A stretch of 64,000 bases of DNA from Camarhynchus parvulus (taxonomy: Eukaryota > Chordata > Aves > Passeriformes > Thraupidae): NCBI RefSeq assembly GCF_901933205.1, contig NC_044574.1, forward strand, positions 24,152,233-24,216,232. Direction: 5' to 3'. The notes under the pieces were generated by a model. It did not search any database, was not told the DNA's origin, and saw only the letters and a program-made list of their open reading frames with translations. Of the stretch, positions 1 through 14,859 are shown piece after piece. The stretch's first letter is position 1; each line of letters starts with the position of its first letter. The position numbers and the translations under genes are program-made.

Positions 1-3000
1 CATCTCTATGGTGCCATGTGATGCTTGCAGGGCTTTTGTAGAGGAAATCAGGAAAATGGAGGCATTTCCCCTGTACAAGAGCTGCAGGAAGAACAGTCTG
101 TCACAAGGCACTTGGATGAGGTTTTCAGAAATGAGAATAGTAAGAGAGTATCTGTCCTACAAAAAAATCTTGTTCTATCACAATAGATAACAAGGCCAGC
201 TAGTTCTGTGTGAAGGTGCAGTATTTAGAACAAACAAACCATTATTCAATTTAACATTTAAAACACATTTAAAAGCATTCTATCATCATATTAAATACTC
301 ATTAGTTAAGCCTACTCTAGGCAGATACAAGAGTGTCTGTTCATTTTTACCAGTTGCTTTTCCTCCATGAAGGCTTTACTGAGCTGTGTGTAAATTCCTG
401 ATGTCACCCTCCAGGCACTCCATTAGTCTGTAGTGTTCAGTGTCTCTGGAACCACGCTTTGTGCTGTTCCTACAGCCTAATTTCTTAGCAGGGAAGCCCC
501 CCCACTTCTGCTGTTCTGATGCTGCAGGCTGTGCTCAGTGACTCCTGGTTACAGACACTGTAAGGGGACACCCGGGTTATCTGTGAGTGATCACATTTCA
601 CTCTTGCTAATTAACTCTTCTCAGAGAGCTCTAAAACTTCTCATTTGAATTACTTTTTTTAGAGGTATCTTTAATAACACTGTACTGAACTGTGTAGACA
701 GACACTCCCTTAGGCAGGAGGGCAGTCCTCAAGACCCTTCCCCAGTCCATTGGCACCATGTTTCAGAGGAAGAGAAACACTAGCAGCTTCCCCTCTGTGA
801 CACAGAACATGTGCTGCCCTCCACAAAATATGCCGAAGTACCTAAAATATACAGATAACTGCATTTTCTCTGCGGGTATATAAATCTGTTTACCAGCATT
901 TCAGGACTTGCCCTCTGTTTATGTGCACCTCCTGGGTAACCACTGCTGACACTTACAAACCAGCTATCTCCCCACCCTGATTTCCCAAGAAGCAGGGTCT
1001 GGCGGTGGAGCACAGAACAAGCTGGATCTGCACCTCCACCACATTCCTCTAATTTCACCTCAGGCTCTTTTCAGGGGCTCCACCAGATGCAGTTAAAGCT
1101 GATAATCTAGTCATTGGTCTTCTGTAGCAGCTTTCTGTGCAGACACAGATGGTACTTAATAGACTGCATACTCCCTTATTTCCAGACTAATAGTCACTTA
1201 AACATCCAGGAAACAAACTCTTTTGTATTCAATCATTTTCAATATACCAAAAATAAATGTAAAAGGTGAACCATGCATATTTTTTATTAAAATATGTGTC
1301 TCTCCTACCTTCCCCATCCCCAACCTTGACAAAAAACTGTCAAGGGGCAGGGGAAAGAAGGAGCGAGCATTTGTCTCAGCCACTTTCAGCAATATGTTAT
1401 AGACAGATATTTTGGCTGTAACTATGCAAATATTTGGAATATACAACTGAAATAACCTACATTTCTTTCCAAATTTGCCATATTACATTAAGTCTGTTAC
1501 TGGTGGAACAGACTACAAATTTATCAAGCTTAATAACATTCTCTTTGGACCCTAAATCTTGGTATACAATGCAGAAAGTTTTTTATTGAAAACAAGCAAC
1601 TGAAATGGCCCATTAGGACAGTTAGCCCAGAACCCTGCCTTGCCAGGTTCATTGCTTACAGTCAGGAGCAGAGGTATAATGCAATTATGTGGCTGTGTAT
1701 TCTGCAGCATCTCAGGAAAATATATCTGATCATAAGCCTGTTTTTCTCTGGTAAAAAGAGCTTGTGGACAGCTTGATGGCAGAATATGGCTGGTCTTTGT
1801 GTGTGGCGATAGCCAGACTGATTGCAAGAATTAAAGACAAAACACTGCAATTGCCTGTGATTTTATTTAGTTTTGAGTAATTTTTATATCTAAGGGGGGC
1901 TGTATATTTGCCCAGGCCTATTCAATTTTTACAGTGCTCGTTGGCAGCTTTTTGGCCCATTGCAAGGGATGAATGTTATTTTGGGGGAAAATATGTACCT
2001 GGGGCTGCTCCTAATAAGTAGTCCTGGCAGGGTATATAGGCAGGGTTTGTATATTTTATCTGTATGCCCAGAAAAAAGACCCAGGCCAATTTTATTTACT
2101 TATGTTGACAGCTATTTTCTCGTAGTATCTTTTATAAATAGCTGAAAAATGAAGCAATTTCTTCTTATCTGATTAATTTTGAGGGGATCTTTAGGTAAAG
2201 GTGTTGGACCAAGTAATTTTCTGCCATGCAGTTAAACATTCAGGAGGAACTAATTCCATTCTGACAGAATTAGAGTTTAGAGTATGAATAAGTTTTCATT
2301 TGCTTATAGCTTTTGTAAAAAAAATCTTGCAGCAGAAATGTCTTTAATTAATACAGCAATTATTAGCTCATTAAAACCAGTTTTGATCTTGAACAAGAAT
2401 TTCCTTTGTGCTGGGAAATCTCTTCTGAAATTTACAGGAACTGCATAGAATTGATAGTGCTGGTTTTCCCAGGTAAAATATTCCATCAATAAAGTCACTC
2501 TGAGCCTCATGCATGGTATGGACATGGAAAAAAAGGATCAGAATGCAGCATTTCTGTTATCTCTACAGCTTTTTAGTGTTAGTAATGGGCAAGAGCCCTG
2601 TTTGCTCAGGCTAAGTCAGAAGGTGCCTGAGTGCCAGTGTCTCTGAAAACTCTCACAGGATAGGTAATCTGTACTGCTAAATTTAAAAGGGCTAGGCAGT
2701 ATGACTGACTCCAAATGACCAAACAACATTTGTCCACATTGGTTTCTGTCTCCTTTACAGATTCTCTTTAAAGAAAATTTATGGAAATAATCTAAAGCAG
2801 AACAAGGACTGAAAGAGGAACTGGTAGTGTGGTCAGTCTATGACAACTCAAATTCATTTTATGAATCTTTTTTATTAAACAGCTTAAATGCCCTCTGCAT
2901 CATCCTGACTACCCTGGATTTCTGGTGCAATGAGAAATGATGCTGTGGATTCAGCTCATGAATCTTTTTTATACTTTCTATGCTGGTCCAATCCAACTTC

Positions 3001-6000
3001 ATCTAGGGACTGCCAGATGGCTCTGAGGGATGGATTGCAGAGAGAGGCCAGGAGTCCAAACTTCCTGAAATAGATAGGAAAAGTATGTTTGTGGATAGGC
3101 CTTTGAATTAAGACTGCCATCACATTTTGTAAGGATATCCTTCAGCAGCCTCATAATAGTTAGTAGACTAAGGCACAGAGTTTCTGTCTTTCTCACCTAA
3201 TGATTTACAATTGAACCTCCTCACACATGGGTGCTTGTAGTAGTTTAAACCATCACCCAAATTCTATTTCATCTAGAAAAATATTTGTCTTTTCTAGTTG
3301 CTCTTACTTTTAGATTGATAAACACACTGAATTGTGTGGAGACTTTTTACCTGGACAAATATCTACAAGGAACAAGTAGGAAACCACTAAGTTGATTGTC
3401 ACTCCTGATTTCAAAACCAGTAGATTGTCTAATCAAAGATTAAACCCAAGTAAACTGTTTGTTATTAGCCTTAGGATCTTTATTCTTCATAAAATAAAGC
3501 TCCACTTTGATACCAGGTGTTAATGCCTTTACTAAAATTGATCTCAGCTGATAGCATTACTGAAAAAGCTTTCAGCAACTGATAGAACTTGAAACACTGT
3601 CTCTATTCATGTATAACTAATACATATGGTAGACATAATTTAAAGTATTTCTCAGACTAGTTGGCTTGATATTCAGTATTCAAATAGGAAAGAAAAACTA
3701 TTCACACTGATCTCCAGAGCAGAGCAAAATCAGATGACTAGTGACTGAGCAAGCTAGGTTCATGAAAACAATCTTTTAATATTATGGGTTGAATATAAAG
3801 AATGCACAGAACAGATCAAATCCAGAATGCAATACTGTATTTCTATTCACTGGATATCAATGTGCCCCTTTTATTGGTCTTGCAGAATCTGAGGAAGTCG
3901 TGATTAGATGGCATGAGTGTTCCATTTGCAAAAGAATAGATAAATAGCATGAAAGTTCTCTTATGACTTTAAGAAGAAATTCCCCCCACACTATTTCTGG
4001 TTCCTAGTAAACTTTGCTGCTCTTTGAGAAATACCATTCCTACAAGATATCATGCAATTCAACATCTGCAGATGCCAGAAATACTGGGATGCCAACACCA
4101 CTGAAAAAGTCCTTCAATATATAAAATTCGTCTCCTAACTATCCTTCTTGTAATAAATATTATTCACTATTCATTTCTAGTGACCTTTTTAGCAGTGTTA
4201 GATTGTTTTATACTTTAAACAAGAAGAATCTTAGTGTGAGGGTCTCCAGTGAAATTTTATGAGAAAATTACACAATAAATTATGAACGTACTATTTGCAG
4301 TCATCACTGTTCTGTGTTTTACTGCTTTTGTAATCACTACCTCTAAAGGCCTCAAATGAGGCTATTGAGACTTTGTTGAATGCTGCACTTGCTCAGATTA
4401 AAAGAAATCTTGGTGTTTTCTCTTTTGTTCCTGGGCTTCTGCAGTTGGCCCTGACTAAAGTAGATGGGCTCATATCAACCAAGGGAAGTGCATCTCTTAG
4501 TGCTTACTGAAAAAGCACAAATTACTGCACTGGTCTACTTAGTACTGGTCTACTTAGTTTTCAAAACCAACGAGTAGACATAATCCAGTTTCTGGATAAT
4601 TAGACATCTGGATTATTATAAATGACCTTACTTAAAAGGGATGGTAGGAGTTTAATTTTTCAGTACACATAGAATACAAACTGTCAGATCATAATGCTTT
4701 AAATCTCCGTTAAACCAAACCCTAAGAAAACTGCAGAAACAAGAAATTCACCCATGTTCATCACCCATTTACTGTGTAAGAGTTCTCTTATTAACTCCAG
4801 AATAACAAAATGTATTTCAAAACCAAAGTCACCACTGATTTGCTGTGTTACTGAGGTTCATTTACTGGAGTTTAGTGAGAGGAAAACTTGAATTGTCTGA
4901 TATGATGTCATTATCACAACAGAATCAATTGTGAGGTATTCCAGCACTGACAGGGACATAATGAAAACAGATCTGTCTTCTGGCCCTGCTATCTCTTGCT
5001 GAGCAAGATGTGGTATGTTCAGAAGAGATGTGAAAACCCAGCTTGCTCTTTTGGCATAAAATATTATATTTGACCACTAACCATGCCTTTCCCTTTATCT
5101 GCTATTTGGTCCTCCATTATTCTTTTTATTAGTTTTGCAGCATCTCATCTCTTCTCTAGGACATGCACTAGTACACAGGATATCACCCTGACAGGAGGAC
5201 ATAAAAGACATTTGTGTCCTGATGATAGCCATGTATTTGACCAAGTAAAGAGGACAACAATCTATTTATTTTCTTAGGCTGATTTTTTTCATGTATCACA
5301 AGGCTATTTTAAATTATATTCTAATTAAAGGTAAAATCACTTTAGGAATAGAAATGTACTAACCTGATGATTCACTCATAATTTTAACATTAATCAAAAG
5401 TCACAGTTAGATCTCCAAACTCTTAATTATATTCTTTTTTGACTCATCCATGTTTTACTTCTGAATTATTATTTTCCAGTTCTACCGCTACGTGATAAAT
5501 CCTCTGATAAGCATATGTAAAGCCAAGACAAATACATATTTGATTGGCACAAGTTTTATTTTATTGCATGAGCTGATGCTCACAGCTGAAAATAATTAAA
5601 TTTTATGGTTTATGCCTGAGGCACCTCTGGTATAAAACCATTGTAAAATACAGATCATGTTTAAGAGTTAGAAGTGTACAATGCCACTATGGCATAGTAA
5701 GGTCATTAGACTAGCAAATGTTATCAATATTCATATTTTTTTTCTGGAAAAACATCTTTAGTTGTTTCTTTTGAGCCAAGGTCTTACTAAAAATAGACAC
5801 ATTAGAAAACATTCTTGAGGAAGCAGGTTCTGTGAGCAGTCAAGACCTTTTATGGCCGCCACGTTTTGAACTCTAGAATTCTGACAGCATCCTTATCTGA
5901 GTCATGAGCAGCTCCACCATGTTAATTGAATGAATGTTTGGTGTCCTCACCAAAAGTGTCTCATCTTTGTTGTGAATTTCAAGAGGACAAGCTCTGTGAC

Positions 6001-7754
6001 TGCTCTCTGTCCATATTTCAGGCTGCCAGCTCATCAGTGCCTCAGGTCCAAAGCATCCACGTGCTACTGAGGAGAAGCTGATCTGGGGATTATAGCTGAT
6101 GAATGAGGTGCTGACTTTCTTGGTGCCCAAAAGAGATCCAAAAGGAAGCCAGTGACTAGAAACTCAGTGAAGTTTGAGAGACTGCTGTTTGGAAATTCAG
6201 ACAAAAGTCAAGATTTTACCTTGTGCTTGGAGACAGCATTGACAGACTGTTCTCATGCCTTGTGACTTGTTTTTTAGACACTTCTAAGAGGATTCTGTCC
6301 CCAGCTTGAAAGCAGGGGGCAAATTTTTAGGTACATTTTAATTCTTTGACTATGGAATCCACTATGCCATCTCATTTTAGTCACAGAACCTGAGAGATGC
6401 CTTTTTACAGACATCTTACAAAATTGTTTTCTCTCAGAAATTGGAGAATTGCAACATTTCTAAGATTACTAAAAGAAAATCACAAAAGAATAAATATGCC
6501 TGATAGAGAAACACTTTTGCTATGAAAAATTAATAATTATTTAGAGTTTTAATGTGGCAGCACTAGCAGCAGCAGTTCTCAAATGATGCACTAACCACTG
6601 AAATCCTCTTCATTTTGTGGGTTTGTTCATAGTGTCCTTTAAAACAAAATAGTAAAAAGAATCATGTCTGATGCTGTTTCAAGCCTCCCAATGAGTGGGT
6701 AAAATTAATTCAAACCCTCTATGGATGATTCAGAGACTTTCTTCTGAGCATCCCAGAAGAAATCATTTGGGTTTTCAAGCTGTATAAACTTACTAAACTG
6801 CATTTTAAGAGTATTTAGGTGTTTCAATTCCACTGTTTTCACTGTAAGGATCTTACAGATTCTTCTTGTTTCTACTCTAAATACATAATTAGCAATTTAT
6901 ACTCCTTTATTTTTATATCAACTTCAACCTAACTAATTGCATGCCTGTCCTGCTGTTACCTAATACAGAGCAATTCTCTTCTACTGTCCTCTCATAAAAG
7001 CTGCTATGCCTCTGAAGAATACAAATCTTTATAATCTGTTTCAGTTCCCTATTTTTTAATGTATGTCACCAGCCTACACTCCCTAATACTGAGATTTGTT
7101 TTTCCCTCCTGGCCATTTTAAGAGACTGGGGAAGGGATTACAGACATTCTGCTGCAGCACATATAATTTTTTCTTTTCTTATTTTACTTTTAATTGAATT
7201 TCTCTGAATGGATGACATCACTGCCAATTAACTAAATTTATTGACGGATATTCTTGTAAAATATAAAAAGCTTAGAGAAATATCTTTTGTTTATTCAATT
7301 TATTTTGGACCATGTCAACTTGAAATTGTTTAGTCCAGTGTTATTTTCAACAAATAGTTATAATAGAACATTTTTTATTTCCAAACCCAAGATTGGTGCA
7401 GCAGCTCAGCTTTTTGATGCAGTATTGATGAGGAAGTTTGTGAGCTGTAGCATTTCAGAATAGCTGTACTGTATGAATACAAATAACTGCATTCTTGTGC
7501 CTGTATCTTAGAAATCAACACTTCTCATAATGATGGAATTCATTAAAACATTTATTCTGTTATTAACCATCACTGTTACTCATCACTTCAATTCCTATGA
7601 ATCTTTAAAACTCCTTATCCTTCAGTACCTCTTAACGATGTCTGCTACTCCATGAGGTATTTGCTATCCAGACAATGGTGGGTGTCACACCCATCACTAG
7701 CTGTTCCAGTTTCTTCATTTCTGCTGCTTAAGATTCTCACTTTGCACAAAACCA
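1..7754. other. Intergenic AT-rich DNA, no gene recognised
   Basis: No open frame shows a known domain, conserved motif or flanking splice sites with matching phase. The only local repeat noted is the 15-bp duplication at 4529. By synteny with human 4p13 (PHOX2B upstream of TMEM33), this stretch could carry distal regulatory DNA, but that cannot be read from the sequence. Confidence 0.6.
4529..4558 (+). repeat. Perfect 15-bp tandem duplication
   Basis: ACTGGTCTACTTAGT occurs twice in direct succession with no mismatch. It is a recent slip or duplication in intergenic DNA. Confidence 0.95.
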
Positions 7755-7870
7755 AATATTGATTGGAAGGGATCCCAGGGACTAGATGGTCCCACTCACC
7801 CCTTGAAGTAGGACTATAGCTGAATCTTGAACATCTTCAAGGATACAGATTCATATCCTGCTGCATATAA
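7755..7870 (-). mobile_element. Old CR1-like remnant
   Basis: TTGATTGGAAGGGATCCCAG, GACTAGATGGTCCCACTC and TTGAACATCTTCAAGGATAC resemble the reverse-oriented CR1 3' end (GGAAGGGACC, ATCATCTAGTCC, TTGAATATCTCCAAGGATGG), with many changes. The tail itself is gone. It is probably an ancient insertion. Confidence 0.55.
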
Positions 7871-10800
7871 ATTATTCTCTCATTTCTTATTGTTCATCTC
7901 TCATTTGTCAAGCACGTTCCTGTCACTAAGCCTGCTACAGCTTTCTTCTTACAACTCAACATTCTCTAGACTGATATTTCTTTAGATATTTTAATAGCTC
8001 TATTTCTCTGGTTTTGGGGGATTTTTAAAAAATTGTGTTAAAATTAGGATACAAATGAAACTTTTCCCTTTTCGTCTTTTTCTCCTATCTTTTTTTCCTC
8101 CACATTGTCGATCTTAATCCTAGAATGCTGCCCAAAATCCTTATAATGAATAACTCCTAGTGGCCAAACATCTTCCCCTGTTTCCTACCTCCCTCATCAT
8201 GAATTTATCAGCTGAGGATATTTTCTCATAGCTTCTGTCTCCTCAATGGGCTGACAGAGAATTATACTGAGAACTGTCTGGGTTTCTTTTCCTTTAAGCA
8301 TCTTTCCTGGGATATTATCCATGCAGTCATTGAATTTTGTCCCATCAGGTGAACTTCCAGAACTTCTTTTCCATTTTCTGCCGGAATTATTTTAAATGTT
8401 ACATCTGCACATTGTTTCTCGCCACAGATAAAAGACTCTGAAGGAATCATGTGATGAGCTTGCCAGAGTTTTAAATATTTCAAGGTTTTTAATAAAGATC
8501 CTCTTCCTAATGTCATCCATGAAGATTAAAACAAAGGTGCCACGTGAGAACTATTTGTAGTGGTCTTGTACCAACTGTAATGTAAAGAAAACTTAAAGAA
8601 TATTTTTTAAAAATCTCTGTTCTATCTTTCAATTAAGAGAATTTGATTACTTTTCAGAACTGTGCATCAGATTGAAATTCCTATCAGGAAGAATAAATAG
8701 CTCACGAAAAGTCCCATAAAGCTTCAGTGAAGAAGCTGAGAATGATTGTACTCAGTTTGCTATAGCCATAGCCTGAGTTCCTTGTGTTTCTCTTCCCAAG
8801 TCACTGACTGATAATATGTTAACTATTCAATTTCAGAAGCTGTCATACATGTCAATAATCTTGCTCTGTTTTTAACTCTTCCTTTTACCTGTGACCCTCT
8901 CCAGATTGCTTACAATTTTCCTCGTGTAAACGCCAAATATCTCCCTTGAACACGAACCTCCCCGTATTTTATCTTCCCAATGAAGTAATTACTACTGGCT
9001 CTATATAAACAAACAAGGATTGCTAAAGAAGTGTTAGACAGGACATTTCTGCAAAAGTCACAGCATGGAATTCAATAAAAAGTTATGAGCCTCAAAGAAT
9101 ATCCTTCCATTACCAGTCACTCTGTCAATACATGAATCAGAAGCTTTGTGACTGAGCAAGAAACTTATCCTTGACTTATCAAGTACACTATCTGACTAAC
9201 TGGTATCCTTGAGGATTTTTATATCTCAGTAAGAACATTTTCTGGGCTATGGACAGCTTGATTTCATTCAATTTCATGCCGCTTCAGCACATTATTAAAT
9301 CAGATTTAAATGGATGGATTTTACCTATGAGTGTTTGGAAGGACAAATTGAATTAAGCTGATTGTCTTTCCATGTATTCTTTATCTTTTCTAGGTTTTAA
9401 GCTGTTACTGATTATCAGTGGCTACAAAAACCAGTAGGATAAAATATGCATATACCTTTTTTTTGGCAATGATAATAAACTTAAATTAATCTAACTAAAT
9501 TATATAGAATAAAACTAAAAATACAGAGAATAATTTTATAAACTGGAACACTTGCCTGCTATGTCTGGAATTGGATATGCTGTGAATGAATAAACACCAA
9601 TGAATAAAAATATCCCCACCTCCAAAATAAGCAATAAAATATCTGTGGAACATGTCAGTGGACATGTCAGTTGACAGTGCTTTAAATTTAATATCCAATA
9701 TCAATTGTTAAAAATACTTCTACATATTCCTATAATGTAATCACCCATCCAGTTTTCTGTGTCTGAATTTCTGAATGGGATATCATGAAGAATGCAGAAA
9801 GTTACTGATTTCTGAGTTTATCTGTATTGCAAAGTGCCTTTGAAAATTATGCACTTGGAGTATGTATTAAAAGATCAAGAACAATTTATGCAATATAATA
9901 AATGAGATCACTCAAACTTACACTGGTTATTAAAACATACCAGATTGTGCAAAAAGCTGTCCAAAATCTAACGTTTTTCTCTGAAGCCTCCTCTAATTTT
10001 AATAAGGTCTTCTACATATACCTGTATACCTTTACTGCCTAGGACATTTATAATGATGGTAAGAGTACAGATGATGCAGATGGACATGATCAAAGGTTTA
10101 AAGATGCTTGTAAATTAAGCCAGAGGAAGTTTTGTGGGTGCGAAGAACAAAAAAGTGCAGCTCATTTGTTGCAGCTGTGTGAGAAAACTTTTGTATGTGA
10201 ATGGGATGGGATTCCCGACGTACTGGCTAGTTCACTTTTGTCAAAAGAAGTCTTTAGGTTTGTCACCTTCAGATAAAAGCAAAAATATTTTTCAGTGGTT
10301 CATTTTTATTCGGTTTATACAGCTTGCAACCCTAATCATTTATCTGCAAACTTCTGCTTGCACTGAATGAGTGGCAGAATATAATAATAATATCTCTGCT
10401 GAGGAAAACAGGACCACAGATTACAGTGTTATTAGTTTTTAGTTATTAGTGCAGAAACACATTGTGTTGCATCAATCTTGATGGGGTTTTGCTCAGATCA
10501 TGTAACAGACAGTATTTTAAAAAGAGAATTACTTCATTTCACATTTCTCTGCATAGATAGAGTTAACATTCTCTGCATTGTAACAGAACTTCTTCGTGGG
10601 AAAGCTCACACGTTTGGGATTTTGTCCTTTATCCTCTTTTGATTCCCTCATTGTAGCTTGTGATCAGTATGAGATAAGGAAGTAATTTACCAGCAACCCA
10701 CTACTGAGTTCAGCATTGATCAATACACTTTCAGATACTCCTCTGAGCCTGCAAGATGATGCTTATCAATCTCTCCTGCTGTGGTATTTATAATCAAAAA

Positions 10801-13800
10801 CTACAGGTAGTCAAAAGTTTACATCTATAATTCACTATGTTCCTCCATTTGTTGAGATGTCTCTTGCTGCAGATTTCTAAAATCTTCCTAATCTACCTTT
10901 AATTAATTTTTAAAAGAACACTTGCCCATCTTTCTTTCCATTCTAAAATTTTCCATATTTTTCATGTCCTTAATGGGTAGGACATTGCAAATAAAATACA
11001 CTGGCAAGGCTGCTCTCTGATTCAATCACATGACAATCCTTGTGCCATGCCTTGAATCCTATAAAACACATATATAAAGTTATCATATTTCTTTATGTAC
11101 TGTCTTAAGCTTACACTTGAAGCTTCTGTGTCATTTATTTTAATAACATAGGGATATACCAAAATGCTGAGAGTTATGAAAATGCTGACACAGAAAGCAA
11201 CTGTAAGGAATTTTGCACATCTATTTCACACATCTTCAAAAACTGTGGTTTCTCTCTTTCACTGTTTTGGCACACACTCAGTAATCAAAAGGGTAATGCT
11301 TCCAGGAAGGGTGAGTAAATGGAAACTCCAGCTGCAAAGGAAAAGAAAAAAGAACATATTTGATATTGCTACAGACCATCCAGCAAAAATCACAATGCAA
11401 TCTGGTAGAGACAGAAGACTTCTGTTTCTTTTTCTGAAAACTGTAACAGGCATGTACCCAATGTCCTTTATTGTTTCTTGAGATTTGGATAGCCAGCTTG
11501 AGATAACCTCAAACAAGAACCAAATTGTTCATTAGAACTTTGCATAAAAACTTATTTTATCTTTGCATTATACACTACTGATACAAATAATGGAGCTAGT
11601 TTGGCTACAAGGAACTGTAATCCTATCAATCTTGGAGGAATGTTCTCTCTTTTATTTGAAATAAATGAAAACTGCATACAGATGTTAGCAACAGTACCTT
11701 CTTTCAAACCAAGGACAAAAGAGATAAATCATTATTTGAACCTCAAGTGCCCCTTGCTGCAAGGTGATGAACATCACCTAAACAATTTTATGCCATCATC
11801 TGTTAAAATGACTGAGAACTGATACCACTGGAGATTGCATGCTTGTGATGGTGATGCTATTAAAAAGACAATAAAAAATTCAAATTTCATACAACATTTA
11901 ATGCAAAATACCAGTTCTATAAAGCATTTATTTTGGCTTTCAAAATGCATTGACAAAGAATTATTGTTTATAAAGTATTTCCATAGTGTCTGTAATGAGG
12001 TTCTCAAGAATTAATTTGAACACCATCAGAGCCTTCTTTGGATATTCAAACTGGCTTCAAATTGCCTATGGAGTTTTGCATATGATTTCATCTGAAAACA
12101 CATAGTGACTAAGAAAACTGGCAATGCTGGCTCTGGAGTTATGTATTCCATTTCTACCCATATGCTACTGCTTGTGTGCCTACAAGTAAATTACTAACCT
12201 TTTTGACCTAAGTCTTCATTGAACTTCATCTAATTAATGGTGATGTGAGCATTAGAAAACTTGCACTGCCTCTGGAGAGTCTCAGCCTTACTAAACAAAT
12301 GTAAAGCACTGCATTCATATTTTCTTCCATATAATTCTAAAATGTGTGACTTATTTTGCAGACATACTAAGGTGCTTATTTTTTTTCCCAGGAGATATCA
12401 AATGCATTAGTGGAAGTAGGTGTATTCATCTGGGCAAAAAAGGTCAAAATATACCCCTTTGCATCCATAACTGCTTAAATTAAGAGCAAGCTGATCCCAG
12501 GTATCATTACTGTCAGTAATTCTCTGATAGATGTATAAATTTTGGGGGGGAACACATGGAAGCACTAGTTACAATTTCAGCTGTGTCTGTGCTGATTGTG
12601 TTGGACTGCCATAGCGGAGAAATGGGACTGTACTGCTTATGAGATAGAAAGTCCTCAGTAATTACAATGATACTCTTCTAAATATCTGAACTATCAATTA
12701 CCAATGAAAGCAAATGGGTGCCTTGATGGTATGGAAGAATCCTTTTATAAGTGTTGGAAACAAAATCATTCATAACTCACAGATCAATTTCTGCTTCTCC
12801 TCTTGGCTCAATCAGTAATGTCACAGCAGAGGAGAACTGGGAAAAGGAGGAGCCAAGAGCTGACACTTGATTTCTAAAAATATAATTTAATGTCTTCTTG
12901 CAAGTTAAACTAAACAGTACCATGGTCTGAAGTTCTCAACAGAAGAGAAGAACAAGAAGCAACAAGAGGTGCAGAACAAAAGGGGAAAGTCAGAAGAACA
13001 AGGATTGGTATGAAGGAAAAGGGGACTAGTTGCAAAGGGCAAAGAGGGATGTTTCATATTAAGTCTTCCAAAGTATGACATTTTTTTAATCCATGAACTT
13101 TTGGAAATTAATAATGGGTCATTCTATTTAAATGAAATTAAGGCAAAATTATGAAAGACAACTTTTGCTGTTACGATCAAGAGACCAAACCAGAGTCTAA
13201 AAATAAATTCTTTGCATAAAAGTGCATTGAGCACTTCCTAAATTACAAGTGCTAGAAATGAAAAAGCACTCTTGCTAAAGACATGCAATTGTCATCCTAG
13301 GTTCATTTAAGAAATACAAGTAATCTTGAACACTGGCCAGGTATTTTTCCCCTCGTGACATTTCAGTTAAACATTCAGTGGTTTTCAAGTTTCAATTGTA
13401 TCTAAACAAATCTCCTGCATATATCAGTATTTAATGTTGAAATATAGTAATCTGGTTCAACTTGAATTTACTGGGCTATATTTGTAGTCTTAATTTTGGT
13501 TTAGCATAAATGTTTGTCAGTCTTTTTATTACACACCTGAGAATGCCCAGCAGACACACTGAGAGTCCTATTCCTCTACTGCTGTTTAGTAGAGTCTCCT
13601 CCACCTGACGAAAAATCATTTCAAAGTAGGAGGTAGTTCTTGTGTCTACTTCTCAGTCACCTAAATGAGAGATGAATGGCTGGGAGAAAAGTGGGAAATC
13701 AGGTTCTGCATCTTCAATTTAAAAGTGTTAACTAGCCTAAGACTGCATAGATTATTTGTGATTGTTACGGTATTAGAATCCCTATCAACTGACTCTTTTG

Positions 13801-14859
13801 CTACTTTCTTGTCAACCTACTTCATTACACATTTTTCCAGAGCGTCTTCCAATCAATCTTCAGGTTTAATTACCGTAAGTCAGAAATAAGGCTGATTGCA
13901 GATGTTGATTCCCAGCATCCTTGGTGACAGGAACATGTCTTTCTTGCTGTTAAAGAGTAATTGAATTGAAAGCCTCTGGGAATGATTAGAACCTGGCGCA
14001 GACGCCTGCTGTCCTGAAACCCGTGCTGCCAGGAGGGGGAACCTGCTGCACATCCTTGAGAGAAAGCCAGAAGCACAACTACATGGAGCCGCAGCAGCCA
14101 AAAGCCAAAGGCGTCGGTCATCAGGCCTGCATTTTGTTTTGATGCCACTTCAGACGAGTTACAGACTTCCAACTGAGAACAGAAACATGTTCACATAGCT
14201 ATCCGGCACAAATAATTTTTAAAACCCATCAATATTAAAGGCAAAGGGAAGATTAATGAAGGGAGGATTAAACCTTTCCGAGACCTTGCAAATTACGTAA
14301 GCTACATGTTGGAGAGTGAACAGAAGTCTGCTTCTGCTTTGTGCCATCCTTCTGTCAGAGATGGCTGATATACCTGTACCTGAGTAAAGCTCCCTAAGTT
14401 ATGATTTGATGATTATTGACCAAAGATTTCAGAAACTTGTTTCAAATATCCTGCTTTTTAATATAATACCACCGACAGTCTTCAGGCTCATGTGGCTTTG
14501 AAGAGGCACGGTTTCCCCCCCCCCGTCTTTTTACATTATAGGGAAGCAATGACACTAAAACACAGGGGCACAACCTTGCACCGTTTTTGTCCGACACCAC
14601 CGGGCCACCGCAGCACCAGGAACTGCGGAGCGCCCTACATGGGTCCTGTGACGCTACAATTCCCATTTATATTGCTGGTGCTCAGCACTGAGCCTCGCCA
14701 GGCCGATGTGGAAACCCAGAGCCCTGGAAATCCAGCTGGCCCTCAGTGAGCAAACACTCCCCAAACCGGGGCCGAAGCGAGCATTAATACTGTTGCTGTT
14801 GCTGTCACCACACACAAGTGTCCCTGAACAGACCCTGCAGTCGGAGCCGAGCACTAATG
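7871..14859. other. Intergenic DNA upstream of TMEM33, no gene recognised
   Basis: AT-rich until about 13.9 kb, then moderately GC-rich up to the CpG island. Open frames of 70-105 codons occur on both strands without recognisable domains. A 10-base inverted repeat (CTCTTGGCTC at 12800, its complement at 12850) is the only structure noted. A nine-C run lies at about 14515-14523. Confidence 0.55.

Noticed and set aside
11164..11481. 105-codon + strand frame in intergenic DNA
   Set aside because: It is rich in Lys/Phe/Ser as expected from AT-rich DNA, with no known domain or splice context, and overlaps an antisense frame.
12800..12859. Ten-base inverted repeat as a regulatory hairpin or microRNA precursor
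   Set aside because: Arms are too short for the 40-base loop and pairing does not extend, so it is not convincing as a precursor.
13870..14172. 100-codon minus-strand frame just upstream of TMEM33
   Set aside because: It overlaps another open frame on the same strand, has no recognisable domain and lies in locally GC-richer DNA.
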